Source: Candidatus Omnitrophota bacterium | GTDB taxonomy: Bacteria > Ratteibacteria > UBA8468 > B48-G9 > DTJG01 | Length of the DNA stretch: 8,120 bases | Direction: 5' to 3' | Assembly (NCBI GenBank): GCA_023818725.1 | Contig: JAMWBX010000040.1 | Location: forward strand, 1 to 8,120 | Part shown: positions 1 through 6,985 of the stretch, one piece after another | Position numbering within the stretch: position 1 is the stretch's first letter | Layout of the letters: every line of letters starts with the position of its first letter | Notes under the pieces: generated by a model | Database searches by the model: none | What the model saw: only the letters and a program-made list of their open reading frames with translations | What the model was told of the DNA's origin: nothing | Translations under genes and position numbers: made by a program

Positions 1-612
1 GATCAGGATTTTATCGAAGAAGAGTGGATTTACACAACAGAGAAGCTTTATGATCTCGGTTACAGGTTTTTTGAGATTGATTTCTGCCCTTTTTTAAAAG
101 AGCAGGACCATTTGATGAATCAAAAAACAATCCTTCGCTGGTACAGAAAAATTCCGGAAATATTGAAAAAATCCTTTAAGGATATCTCTGTTTTCCCCAA
201 GATTATGAACCTTGACTACGGAATTGATTTTCAGATAAAAATGGTTGAATCTTCCCTTGCTGGCAATGCAGATGGTGTTGTTATTGCCAACAGAATTTAT
301 AAAAAAGAGTTTGGTTGCGCGCATGGAGGAGAAGAACTCAGGATCAGGAACCTGCAGCAGGTCGAAAGGGTTCATTGTCTTTTTCAAAATTGTTCTGTTT
401 CAGCAACAGGCGGAATATACAAAGGGAAACATATTTTTGATTATATATGTGCTGGAGCGGAAAATGTTCAGCTTCTAAGCTATCTTATGGGAAAGGTAAA
501 AAAGCCATTTGAAAAAAAAGGAAACAGGTTTCAGCAGGTCTTTTATAAGCTTATGCTGGACATTGAAGATGGCTATCTTGCAACCTTGTTGAAGAAAAAG
601 GAGATGTTATGA
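1..612 (+). CDS. Dihydroorotate dehydrogenase-like FMN enzyme, 5' partial
   Basis: The frame is open from base 1, so the gene starts upstream; 203 codons are visible and the first ATG at 112 is internal. The fragment looks like the C-terminal two thirds of a DHODH-type TIM barrel. It has LGYRFFEIDFCPF (about 19-31) at the place of the GAD-EhNxS/CP strand, a PKIMNL strand with K67, ADGVVIANRI at the late strand that precedes the Gly-rich loop, then SATGGIY (134-140) and AGAENVQL (151-158), which resemble the FMN-phosphate-binding GxGGI and AGAxxVQ segments. In the family these enzymes oxidise dihydroorotate or reduce related pyrimidines using FMN. No pyrimidine gene is nearby, and the start codon overlap with the DUF4838 gene suggests a role in the same sugar locus, so the true substrate is open. 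The catalytic Cys/Ser loop cannot be assigned with confidence. Confidence 0.75.
   Translation, partial: DQDFIEEEWIYTTEKLYDLGYRFFEIDFCPFLKEQDHLMNQKTILRWYRKIPEILKKSFKDISVFPKIMNLDYGIDFQIKMVESSLAGNADGVVIANRIYKKEFGCAHGGEELRIRNLQQVERVHCLFQNCSVSATGGIYKGKHIFDYICAGAENVQLLSYLMGKVKKPFEKKGNRFQQVFYKLMLDIEDGYLATLLKKKEML
598..611 (+). promoter_or_regulatory. Shine-Dalgarno and ATGA coupling junction
   Basis: AAGGAG at 598-603 lies 5 nt before the ATG at 609-611, and the upstream TGA occupies 610-612. This 4-nt overlap is the classical arrangement for translational coupling and fixes the DUF4838 start. Confidence 0.85.
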
Positions 613-2612
613 AAATCGTTGAAAATGGATTGGCTCTGTGCAGCATTTGTATTCCCAAAAAACCCTTTCCTGTCGAAGTTTTCAGCGCAAAACAGCTTCA
701 AAAATACATCAAAAAAATCTCAGGGGTAAAAATTCAGATTCTTCGCGGGTTTCCAGAATCCGGCCCTGCGATATGCATTGCTGAAAAGACCCACGCTGAA
801 TTTGAAAAATCCAGAAATATGGAACCAGAATCAGTTATGAGATTTACGGACAATCAGAGATTTTTTATTGTTGGCGGAGATAAAAGGGGAGTGCTTCTGG
901 GTGTTTACGATTTTCTTCATCAGCTTGGCTGTATTTTTGCCTGGCCGGATATTGAATATATTCCTGAATTGAATACGGTAGATATTTCAGAAGAGTTTTA
1001 TTATCACAGGCCATTTATGAAAACAAGATTTATGATTGGGCTTGGTGATGAAGATCTGAAGATGATTGACTGGTGCGCAAAGATTGGGATGAGCCATTCA
1101 GTTAAGCCAGAGGGTAAAAAGAGCCCGGAATTTCAGGGCGAAAAGGAGTTGCTTTCAGAAACAACAGGAAGATTCTGGGCAAAACAAGCAGTTGAGTTGC
1201 GCGGAGAATCAGGGCTTTATGTCGGCGGTCATGCCTGTGAATCCATTATGCCACCAAGCAAATACTTTGATCAACATCCTGAATATTTTGCATACAATCC
1301 TGAACAGAAACCAGACGCCCTTCACAAAATGAAAAATGGAAGGGATTCTTTTGGAATATGCTGGACTCATCCAGATGTTAAAAAAATCTTCATTGATTAT
1401 TTTCTGAATTTTTTCAGAAAACACCCCTATGTGAAAAGATTCTCATTTTTCCCCAATGACGGTCAGAGCCCCTGCTTTTGTGAAAATTGCAGAAATGTTG
1501 AGGAGCCATGGCAGGGAATAACAACAAAGCAGCTTCAGTACACAAAAAACTATGTTCTTTTTGCTGCTGATATAGCAAGAGCCGTTGCAAAAGAATTTCC
1601 TGATGTGATCATTGAGATTGGCAGTTATGCGGGTCATACAGAACTGCCTGAGGATTTTAACCTTCAGCTTCCTGAAAATCTCGGGGTTATTTTTTGCATC
1701 TATGAAAGGAAATGGGACAGAGCGCTTGATGATCCTCCGTCAGACGAAGAACTGAGAAGGACTCTTAGCCAGACAACAGTTTCAACCTATGAGAAGGATG
1801 CAAAAAAATACACAATATATCCACAGATTTTTGCCAGGTGGAGAAAACATATCAAAGGACCATTTTATTATTACGATTATCTTACCAGCACGCTTGGATC
1901 AATGGGTATGCTTTTTCCAGTGAGCAAGTCCTGTATGAGGACAATCAGGTTTCTCAAAAGTCAGGGTTTTGAAGGATACGGTTCTCAGTGGTTTAATTCT
2001 CCTATCATATGGACTTCCTATGGCCTATCTATGTATGTTACAAGCCGCGCAATGTGGGATGAAAAGGCAACATGGAAAGATCTTGCAGGCGAGTACTGTC
2101 GAGCGCTTTTCCACAATGCGGCAGAACCAATGGTCCAGTACTATGAAATCCTTGAAAATTCAGCAAGAAATGTGAGATTTGGTATGGGCATACCAGAAAT
2201 ACTTCAGGTTTTTGATACTCAAACATACAGAAGTTGCCTTGATAGGATAAATCTTGCGCTTAAAATGGCAGATTCAAAAAAGATAAAAAAGAGAATAAAA
2301 GACCAGAGAGTTCTTCTTGAGTTCGGTCATCTGTTCTGGCAGACAAGAGAGATTGAGAAAAAGATTGAAAATGAGCTGAAAAACGATAATATCGATGCGT
2401 GCTTTTCTCTTCTTGCAGAGCATGCAAAAATTGACGATAAAATTCAAAAACTTTTCAATCATCCGCTTCTTAAAAATTATAAAAAGTGGCGCGGTATCCT
2501 TTACAGACATATCCTTGGCTCTGAATCCGACAGAAGAGGCATCCTTAGTGTGATAAAACTTCTCAAGGATGCAACAAACGCAAAGTTTCATAACCTGTGG
2601 TACAGGGATTGA
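609..2612 (+). CDS. DUF4838 family glycosidase-like protein
   Basis: A complete 667-aa protein. Residues about 15-130 resemble the alpha-glucuronidase (GH67) N-terminal fold: an AKQLQKYIKKISG helix, then IVGGDKRGVLLGVYDFL and LGCIFAWPDIEYIP. From about 135 to 480 it matches the DUF4838 barrel: GGHACESIMPPSKYF (206-220) with HPEYFAYN after it, ICWTHPDVKKI (250-260), PNDGQ (282-286), and a CFCENC cluster (C289, C291, C294). The remaining 180 residues are charged and mainly helical. DUF4838 proteins are found in polysaccharide-degradation clusters and are presumed to be glycoside hydrolases, but I know of no settled reaction for this subgroup. The N-terminus (MKIVENGLAL) has no clear signal peptide, so a cytoplasmic location is inferred. 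The start is supported by a good Shine-Dalgarno and overlap with the gene before. It ends against the stop of the opposite-strand PcRGLX-like gene. Confidence 0.82.
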   Translation: MKIVENGLALCSICIPKKPFPVEVFSAKQLQKYIKKISGVKIQILRGFPESGPAICIAEKTHAEFEKSRNMEPESVMRFTDNQRFFIVGGDKRGVLLGVYDFLHQLGCIFAWPDIEYIPELNTVDISEEFYYHRPFMKTRFMIGLGDEDLKMIDWCAKIGMSHSVKPEGKKSPEFQGEKELLSETTGRFWAKQAVELRGESGLYVGGHACESIMPPSKYFDQHPEYFAYNPEQKPDALHKMKNGRDSFGICWTHPDVKKIFIDYFLNFFRKHPYVKRFSFFPNDGQSPCFCENCRNVEEPWQGITTKQLQYTKNYVLFAADIARAVAKEFPDVIIEIGSYAGHTELPEDFNLQLPENLGVIFCIYERKWDRALDDPPSDEELRRTLSQTTVSTYEKDAKKYTIYPQIFARWRKHIKGPFYYYDYLTSTLGSMGMLFPVSKSCMRTIRFLKSQGFEGYGSQWFNSPIIWTSYGLSMYVTSRAMWDEKATWKDLAGEYCRALFHNAAEPMVQYYEILENSARNVRFGMGIPEILQVFDTQTYRSCLDRINLALKMADSKKIKKRIKDQRVLLEFGHLFWQTREIEKKIENELKNDNIDACFSLLAEHAKIDDKIQKLFNHPLLKNYKKWRGILYRHILGSESDRRGILSVIKLLKDATNAKFHNLWYRD

Positions 2613-4895
2613 CTACTGCGGAATAATATCATCATCGCTGATAATTTTCAGGTCAAAAGCAATCTTGAGGGCATACATTGAATGTATCCAGCCAATAGGC
2701 CAATTTGCGCACCTGAAAGATGCCTTTATGAATTTTGATATTCTGTCGAACCAGCTTCTGTCTCCGCTCATATAATACGCATAGGCAGCCGGGTTGATGT
2801 CACTTACCCTGTGATAGGAAAAAGGAGTCATAAACTCTGTTGAAAGCCGCCACTCTAACTGGCTCAGCATAAATTCCTTAACTTTTCTGTCTTTTGTTAT
2901 CTTCCAGTACCAGAATATTCCTTCCCAGCTTGCATAATCGCCATACCTTACCAGTTTAATCGGCATTGAGGAAGGTTTTGGAGTAATCATCCTGCCATAT
3001 TTTTTTGCCTGAACCATCAGGTTTTCCTTTATTATTTTTTCACACGCCTTCAGGTATCTCTGGTCTCTGTTGAATTCATAACACCATGTTAGATTTATCA
3101 TCGGCTGGCCTGATTCTCTGTGATCTCCCGATATTATCCAGAAATACTCATTGATCCATAAAAGCAGGTTCTCACAGATTCTTAATGTTGCGCGCTTGAA
3201 TTCGCCATCGCCTGTCAGAGCATAGGCAAACAATAGTTCAGTGAACCACATATGGGACGGATACACAGCGCCATCATTATGATTGAGACAGTGCGCTACC
3301 ATTCCGCCGTTTTGGAGTTTATCAATGCTGAAATCAACAAAGTCAACCTCAAGAATGTGTCTTGCTATTGATATGCCATTTTCAGCGCATGTCCAGTTTC
3401 CTGTTCTGAAATAATTCTGGAAATAAACATGCCCGAACATTTCTTCGTTGTTTGCTCCATTATCTCCGTAATCCCAGAATCCAATCGGCTGCATCGGTAT
3501 AACTTCTTCTGTCCAGCCAAGACTTCCATATGCAATCCCGATCCAGGAATTGAGCACCTTTTTTTCAAAAAGGGGTCGGTTTTTCATATCGTATTCAGGC
3601 AGCATATCAATCGCAAACACCTTGCTTTTTCTTACATGTTCAATATCGCAAATTATTTCAACAGAATCCTGAGAAGGCCATCCGGCATTCATTGGAACTT
3701 CCCAGTTCAGGTAATTGTCCTGGATTTCCATATCAGAAAGAGATGGATCTATGGCTGAGATTATAAATGAGTGGGACCTTCCTGCTCCCTGAGTGATGAA
3801 TAAATTTTTTGCCCACACAGGCCATATTCCGAATGAAAAGATGTTCTTTTTAATTTTCAGTTCCTTTGGATAAAGGGTATTCATTGCCAGAAAATGCGCA
3901 ATAACTCCGCAATTTTCACCAACTGTCGCAATGTACGGGAAAACAAGGCGGTTTCCAACGCTCATCCTGAATTTCACATTCCTCATAAACCAGGGCTTTT
4001 CTTCCACAGGGTCGTGCAATACCCTTTCGTCTTTCACAAAGACAAGCCCGCTGTTTGACTTCTGGTGTGTTTTTTCATAATTTTCTAAATCCGGAGTATC
4101 AGAAGCAACAATACACAGATCTTCATCGATTCTGAGAAAACCAGGTTTGTAATATCTTGTCAGATTTCTTGCGGCAAAGCACTTTTTACCTTTCTTAACA
4201 GATGATTTAAATTCCATATAAAGGGAATTAATGGTAATTCCAGGAACAACTGGTTCTCTGTTCCTGAAACTGTAAGTAATTTTGACATCCTTTCTGCCTG
4301 AAAAAATTTCAAATCTTAAAAAATAGTCAAGCATTTCTTTTTTTCCGCAGCTGTGTCTTCCATCAACTCTTACAACGCATCTAATGGGATTTGAGTGTTC
4401 TATGCTGATTTTTCTGTTTCCATTTTTTGCTGAAAACTTTCTGCCATTTTTGTCCTTAAATGTGATATCAAAACCATCTGGCTCCATCAGTTCTTTTTTT
4501 TCTACAATCCAGCTTTTTATCAGTTTCCCTTTTTCTGATAAGACAACCAGTTCCACCAGACCATTACCAATTATGATATGTTGGCCATTTGAAATAATAC
4601 TTACAGGATTTTCTGACATAGTTGCAGAAACATCTTCCATAATTTTTGCGGTGATTGTCCTGGTTGAAGATTCTTCAATGTCAATGCTGAAATCCAGTAG
4701 AGTCCACTGGATGCTTTCATCAGCCCATCTGTTGAGAACTTTAATTCCAGCAGGAATCTGTTTCCCGTTTTCGTCAAAAAGCGCTATTTTGTTTTCATCG
4801 AAGACAGCTGCCTCAGGCCAGCAAACACCATAACTTATCGGCTTGTTTTTTATCTTTCTATGAATGCGGTTTTTTAAAATAATTTTCTGTTGCAT
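2613..4895 (-). CDS. PcRGLX/YetA-like protein (rhamnogalacturonan lyase-like)
   Basis: A complete 760-aa protein, last gene of the minus-strand series. Residues about 10-85 read like the N-terminal RIFT-barrel domain of PcRGLX/YetA proteins: PISYGVCWPEAAV, then LFDENGKQIPAGIKVLNRW and ADESIQWTLLDF, matching the family pattern of GVP-P-G, dG-xvPxQ and WpDGSvkW. A beta-rich middle (about 95-420) includes a repeated-strand region with RNREPVVPGI. The C-terminal part (about 445-745) looks like an alpha/alpha barrel, with FWDYGDNGANNEEMFGHVY (473-491), HNDGAVYPSHMWFTELLFAYALTGD (539-563), ESGQPMINLTWCYE (594-607) and DYASWEGIFWYW (653-664). PcRGLX is the PL26 exo-rhamnogalacturonan lyase; YetA of Bacillus is related. 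I infer action on a uronate-containing oligosaccharide, but family membership does not prove lyase activity. No signal peptide is seen, unlike the secreted fungal enzyme. The start follows AGGAG 5 nt upstream. Confidence 0.78.
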   Translation of the reverse strand: MQQKIILKNRIHRKIKNKPISYGVCWPEAAVFDENKIALFDENGKQIPAGIKVLNRWADESIQWTLLDFSIDIEESSTRTITAKIMEDVSATMSENPVSIISNGQHIIIGNGLVELVVLSEKGKLIKSWIVEKKELMEPDGFDITFKDKNGRKFSAKNGNRKISIEHSNPIRCVVRVDGRHSCGKKEMLDYFLRFEIFSGRKDVKITYSFRNREPVVPGITINSLYMEFKSSVKKGKKCFAARNLTRYYKPGFLRIDEDLCIVASDTPDLENYEKTHQKSNSGLVFVKDERVLHDPVEEKPWFMRNVKFRMSVGNRLVFPYIATVGENCGVIAHFLAMNTLYPKELKIKKNIFSFGIWPVWAKNLFITQGAGRSHSFIISAIDPSLSDMEIQDNYLNWEVPMNAGWPSQDSVEIICDIEHVRKSKVFAIDMLPEYDMKNRPLFEKKVLNSWIGIAYGSLGWTEEVIPMQPIGFWDYGDNGANNEEMFGHVYFQNYFRTGNWTCAENGISIARHILEVDFVDFSIDKLQNGGMVAHCLNHNDGAVYPSHMWFTELLFAYALTGDGEFKRATLRICENLLLWINEYFWIISGDHRESGQPMINLTWCYEFNRDQRYLKACEKIIKENLMVQAKKYGRMITPKPSSMPIKLVRYGDYASWEGIFWYWKITKDRKVKEFMLSQLEWRLSTEFMTPFSYHRVSDINPAAYAYYMSGDRSWFDRISKFIKASFRCANWPIGWIHSMYALKIAFDLKIISDDDIIPQ

Positions 4896-4900
4896 CTTTT

Positions 4901-4905
4901 CTCCT
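4901..4905 (-). promoter_or_regulatory. Shine-Dalgarno of the PcRGLX-like gene
   Basis: On the minus strand AGGAG lies 5 nt before the ATG at 4895-4893. It sits in the 28-nt gap after the recovered TGA (4926-4924) of the broken Gfo gene, which indicates one transcript and independent initiation of the PcRGLX-like protein. Confidence 0.85.
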
Positions 4906-4923
4906 TTTTTTGTGTCTTAGAAA

Positions 4924-5226
4924 TCAGGATAGAATCGGCACATCAAGCCATTTGCCACCTTTCATCGCGGATTGATGGGCAATTATGCCCGGGATGGTCC
5001 ATTCTGTCGCGCGAAATACATTGATCGGAGGCTCAACGCCATTTTTTATTGATTCAATGAAATCCCGTATCATATAATATTCAGATGTTCCATGCCCGCC
5101 TCTTTTTGCTTCTTCGGGCGCATTTGGATCTACAATGGAACTGGTAAAAACCTCTCCATCTTCTGGTGTCTGGCCTTTGATGTAAATAAAACCCTCGCCC
5201 TTAACGCGACGATTTTCCAGATGTCC
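4924..5226 (-). pseudogene. C-terminal remnant of Gfo/Idh/MocA oxidoreductase, -1 frame
   Basis: Starting with the G at 5226, a frame one base back from that of the N-terminal part is open for 100 codons to TGA at 4926-4924. It has no start of its own: the frame is closed upstream by TGA at 5241-5239, and its first ATG is internal. It reads GHLENRRVKGEGFIYIKG, then RGGHGTSEYYMIRDFIESI, PPINVFRATEWTIPGI and GGKWLDVPIL. These are the terminal segments of Gfo/Idh/MocA proteins: the strand after the GTKG turn, the helix with the RDFIESI pattern, and the closing Gly-Gly-xx-xxVP. It is therefore the tail of the gene starting at 5654. The segment that should come between the two parts, about 100 residues compared with the intact paralogue at 6986-8023, is absent. 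A peptide of 243 aa would result from a -1 shift, without the substrate-binding core. Confidence 0.85.
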
Positions 5227-5654
5227 TTTTTTCCTGCTTCAACAATCTTCTTCCATTCTCGGATATAGTGAAAATAGCAATAGTTTTCTGCCATCATAAA
5301 CTTCTTTCCTGATTTTTTCACTGCTTCAACCACCTTTTCGCATTCCTCAACCGTATAGGCAACTGTTTGTTCACAGAGAACATGCTTTCCCGCTTGAAGG
5401 GATTTGATTGATTGATCTGCATGGAAAGGAATCGGTGTTGCTATCATAACAATATCTGTATCTGCGTTCAAAAAATCGTCAAAGTCAGTAAATCTCGCTT
5501 TATCAGGTAATCCAAAGGCATCGCCAACATCAGCGAGTTTGTTTTCGTATATGTCGCATAATGCGCTAATTTCAAGTTCGGGATGAGCGGAAAACACACT
5601 GACAAATCCTCTTCCTCTTGAAAGACCCACGACACCAACTTTCAGTTTTTTCAT
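5130..5654 (-). CDS. Gfo/Idh/MocA oxidoreductase, N-terminal Rossmann fragment
   Basis: The frame gives 174 aa, but only the first 143 look genuine. KVGVVGLSRGRGF (5-17) is the dinucleotide-binding loop, LCDIYENK (32-39) ends with the Asp typical of NAD use, IATPIPFHADQSIKSLQAGKHVLCEQ (71-96) is the conserved edge of the Rossmann domain, and ENYCYFHYIREWKKIVEAGK (123-142) is the start of the hinge. Family proteins use NAD(P) to oxidise or reduce sugars, inositols and related compounds and are normally 330-400 aa. The usual EKP lysine is replaced by EQT here, as in some subfamilies. From residue 144 the reading (DIWKIVALRARV...) is not family-like and stops at 5132-5130, while the real tail continues in another frame. 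It starts with an ATGA overlap on the ceramidase-like stop, preceded by AAAGGGG. A non-functional gene is the likeliest reading. Confidence 0.85.
   Translation of the reverse strand: MKKLKVGVVGLSRGRGFVSVFSAHPELEISALCDIYENKLADVGDAFGLPDKARFTDFDDFLNADTDIVMIATPIPFHADQSIKSLQAGKHVLCEQTVAYTVEECEKVVEAVKKSGKKFMMAENYCYFHYIREWKKIVEAGKKDIWKIVALRARVLFTSKARHQKMERFLPVPL
5226..5232 (-). other. A-AAA-AAG slippery heptamer at Gfo frame junction
   Basis: In the zero frame of the gene starting at 5654, codons 141-143 are GGA AAA AAG, so the heptamer A AAA AAG is in the phase used by dnaX for -1 frameshifting. A one-base slip here makes the next codon GGA and continues as GHLEN, the correct family sequence. A seventh A would do the same. 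Only a weak 4-bp TCGC/GCGA hairpin is visible downstream. Confidence 0.7.
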
Positions 5655-6703
5655 TGAAAACCCCTTTTATTATACAGAGTGTTTAATAGTTCCATTGCCT
5701 TATCAAACATAAGCATAACTCCTTCCACTGATGTTTTTGCGCTTCTTGCGATTAAACTTTCATATCCGCCCTGCTGGTATGCTTTCTGTGTAACAAGATA
5801 GCCGAGATAATCACCACCAAGTTCAACCGGATATGTGAAAGGAAAAGGGCTTTCCTTTTTAACTTTAAGCCCCCATTCAACAAAAAGCTCGCCAGGAAAA
5901 GAGACAAAGCCGATATTAGCGATTCGCCATGCCTGAATTATTGTTGAATCTTCAGTTTTCCCTTCTTTTTTCAGCGCATCAATCTCCTGGTAAAAGACCT
6001 TTTGGCTTTCTAAATTCCATCCCGAATTTTTTATTCTTTCTGTCTGGTCAATCATAAAATTTCGCCTTGGCACAGTTATCTCAGCTTTAATTGCATCGAG
6101 CTCCAGTTTTCCATCATACACTTTTCTTCTTTCAATTGACTCAATGATTTTTACGGCAAGTTCGTTCCCTACCTCTCTGTGTCTTGGGCCTGTGGTATTA
6201 ATGTCCGCACATGCTCCAGGAAGAAAAAGAGTGATTACATCAGGGCCAAAACGTTCTCGCAATCTTGCCGCAACAACCCCGGGATAATCTGCTCTGAATT
6301 TCAGGCCAAAGTTTGTGTTGGTATGCAGGGTAAAATGAAACATCACTGAAAGAATTGTCCCATCAAGCTTCTCAAAACAAAAAATTCCAATTTCAGGGTC
6401 AATAGGTCCTGAGCTTCCGAGAGACTGAATTTGTTCAGGAGCATTTGCAAGAAGCCAGGTGTTTATTGCTCTGCCATTTTTGAATTCAATCCGCCTGTTG
6501 TGTCCAAGCCCGTAATGAAAACTGCGCATCTTTGAAAATTTTACAGGTGTTTTTCTTCTGTCTGCTTCAACAATGCACTGCGCCATCTTTTCACAAATAG
6601 TTTCAAGCCACCTGTTATTTATATTACTTTCATCAAAAAAAAAGTCCACCGGTATAAGGCCCGGTATGGGTATGGCTGGCTGCCCAGACAATGGATTCAG
6701 CAA
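5651..6703 (-). CDS. Neutral/alkaline ceramidase-like protein, C-terminal part
   Basis: This frame holds 350 codons from an ATG at 6703, but the first 23 are out-of-frame noise; the family sequence begins at Asp24 (6634), directly after the T9 run. It continues the N-terminal part at 6633-6950, giving a 432-aa whole. Visible family features are FTLHTNTNF with His127, the likely second metal-binding His; FRADYPG (136-142); GACADIN (163-169); FPGELFVEWG (269-278), with Glu272 at the place of the third metal ligand; and GGDYLGYLVT (296-305), with Tyr at the place of the fourth. True neutral ceramidases carry the nucleophile Ser in a GDVSPN motif; here the matching stretch is ADINTT, so Ser is Asn. 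I infer a ceramidase-fold hydrolase or amidase with another substrate, probably a sugar or glycoside. The stop overlaps the next gene's start by ATGA. Confidence 0.83.
   Translation of the reverse strand: MLNPLSGQPAIPIPGLIPVDFFFDESNINNRWLETICEKMAQCIVEADRRKTPVKFSKMRSFHYGLGHNRRIEFKNGRAINTWLLANAPEQIQSLGSSGPIDPEIGIFCFEKLDGTILSVMFHFTLHTNTNFGLKFRADYPGVVAARLRERFGPDVITLFLPGACADINTTGPRHREVGNELAVKIIESIERRKVYDGKLELDAIKAEITVPRRNFMIDQTERIKNSGWNLESQKVFYQEIDALKKEGKTEDSTIIQAWRIANIGFVSFPGELFVEWGLKVKKESPFPFTYPVELGGDYLGYLVTQKAYQQGGYESLIARSAKTSVEGVMLMFDKAMELLNTLYNKRGFQ
5661..5667 (-). promoter_or_regulatory. Shine-Dalgarno of broken Gfo gene
   Basis: AAAGGGG on the minus strand lies 6 nt before the ATG at 5654-5652. 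That ATG overlaps the ceramidase-like TGA (5653-5651), a translationally coupled junction still intact although the gene behind it is broken. Confidence 0.7.
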
Positions 6704-6950
6704 AAATTCCTGTTTTTTCTGAAGCCATCTTTATTCCCTTTTCAGCCAGAATTCTGTCAAGCGCAACAAGGTCGAAAATTACATAAGCAATTCTTTTACC
6801 GTTTGACTCAATGACAATTGCCTTTACGTAGAGAGGGTCCTCTATGCCGATGGAAACCCTTGGTTTTAAAGAACCTGCAAGCAGAGTTCCGACAGGTAAA
6901 GTTATGTCAATTTCTGCTGCTCCTGCAAGAAGGTTATATCCTTTATTCAT
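6633..6950 (-). CDS. Neutral/alkaline ceramidase-like protein, N-terminal part
   Basis: This frame gives 105 aa ending in a premature TGA right after the T9 run. It matches the start of the neutral/alkaline non-lysosomal ceramidase family: LLAGAAEIDITLPVGTLLAG (7-26), GIEDPLYVKAIVIESNG (35-51), YVIFDLVALDR (56-66) and WAASHTHTGPYTGG (89-102), whose His93 and His95 occupy the first metal-binding site. Removing one T from the run makes GGLFF continue into DESNINN of the other frame without loss, so the gene is whole apart from one base. No signal peptide is present, in contrast to secreted ceramidases. The ATG at 6950 is the first possible start: TAA (6956-6954) precedes it in frame by two codons. 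No good Shine-Dalgarno is seen before it, and the gene follows the Gfo stop by 35 nt, so it is probably read from the same transcript. Confidence 0.85.
   Translation of the reverse strand: MNKGYNLLAGAAEIDITLPVGTLLAGSLKPRVSIGIEDPLYVKAIVIESNGKRIAYVIFDLVALDRILAEKGIKMASEKTGIFAESIVWAASHTHTGPYTGGLFF
6635..6643 (-). other. T9 homopolymer causing frameshift
   Basis: Nine Ts on the coding strand follow GGAC. With nine, the frame meets TGA at 6635-6633; with eight it reads CTT TTT TTT GAT GAA and joins the two halves of the ceramidase-like gene. Such a run could be a sequencing or assembly error, a phase-variable tract, or a site of transcriptional slippage. Confidence 0.9.
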
Positions 6951-6985
6951 TTTTTACACGCATTCAATTGAGCCCATTGATTTTT

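Noticed and set aside
2274..2591. 105-codon minus-strand frame inside the DUF4838 gene
   Set aside because: Antisense shadow with low-complexity composition; the plus-strand frame carries the clear family motifs.
2624..2652. Possible hairpin TATCA/TGATA near the convergent stops
   Set aside because: Five weak pairs inside the last codons of the PcRGLX-like gene; too unstable to call as a terminator.
4384..4833. 149-codon open frame on the plus strand
   Set aside because: It lies wholly antisense inside the well-supported PcRGLX-like gene, has no family resemblance and no good Shine-Dalgarno; it is a shadow of the coding strand.
5130..5225. Zero-frame tail of the second Gfo gene (DIWKIVALRARV... 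to TAG)
   Set aside because: It has no family resemblance, while the -1 frame over the same bases does; this is out-of-frame translation, not a real C-terminus.
6635..6703. First 23 codons of the frame starting at 6703
   Set aside because: The overlapping frame carries the conserved HTHTGPYTGG here, so these codons are read out of frame and the ATG at 6703 is not a natural start.
6954..6977. Seven-codon mini-ORF (MGSIECV) just before the ceramidase-like start
   Set aside because: It has no Shine-Dalgarno and could arise by chance in a 35-nt gap; a leader-peptide role would be speculation.
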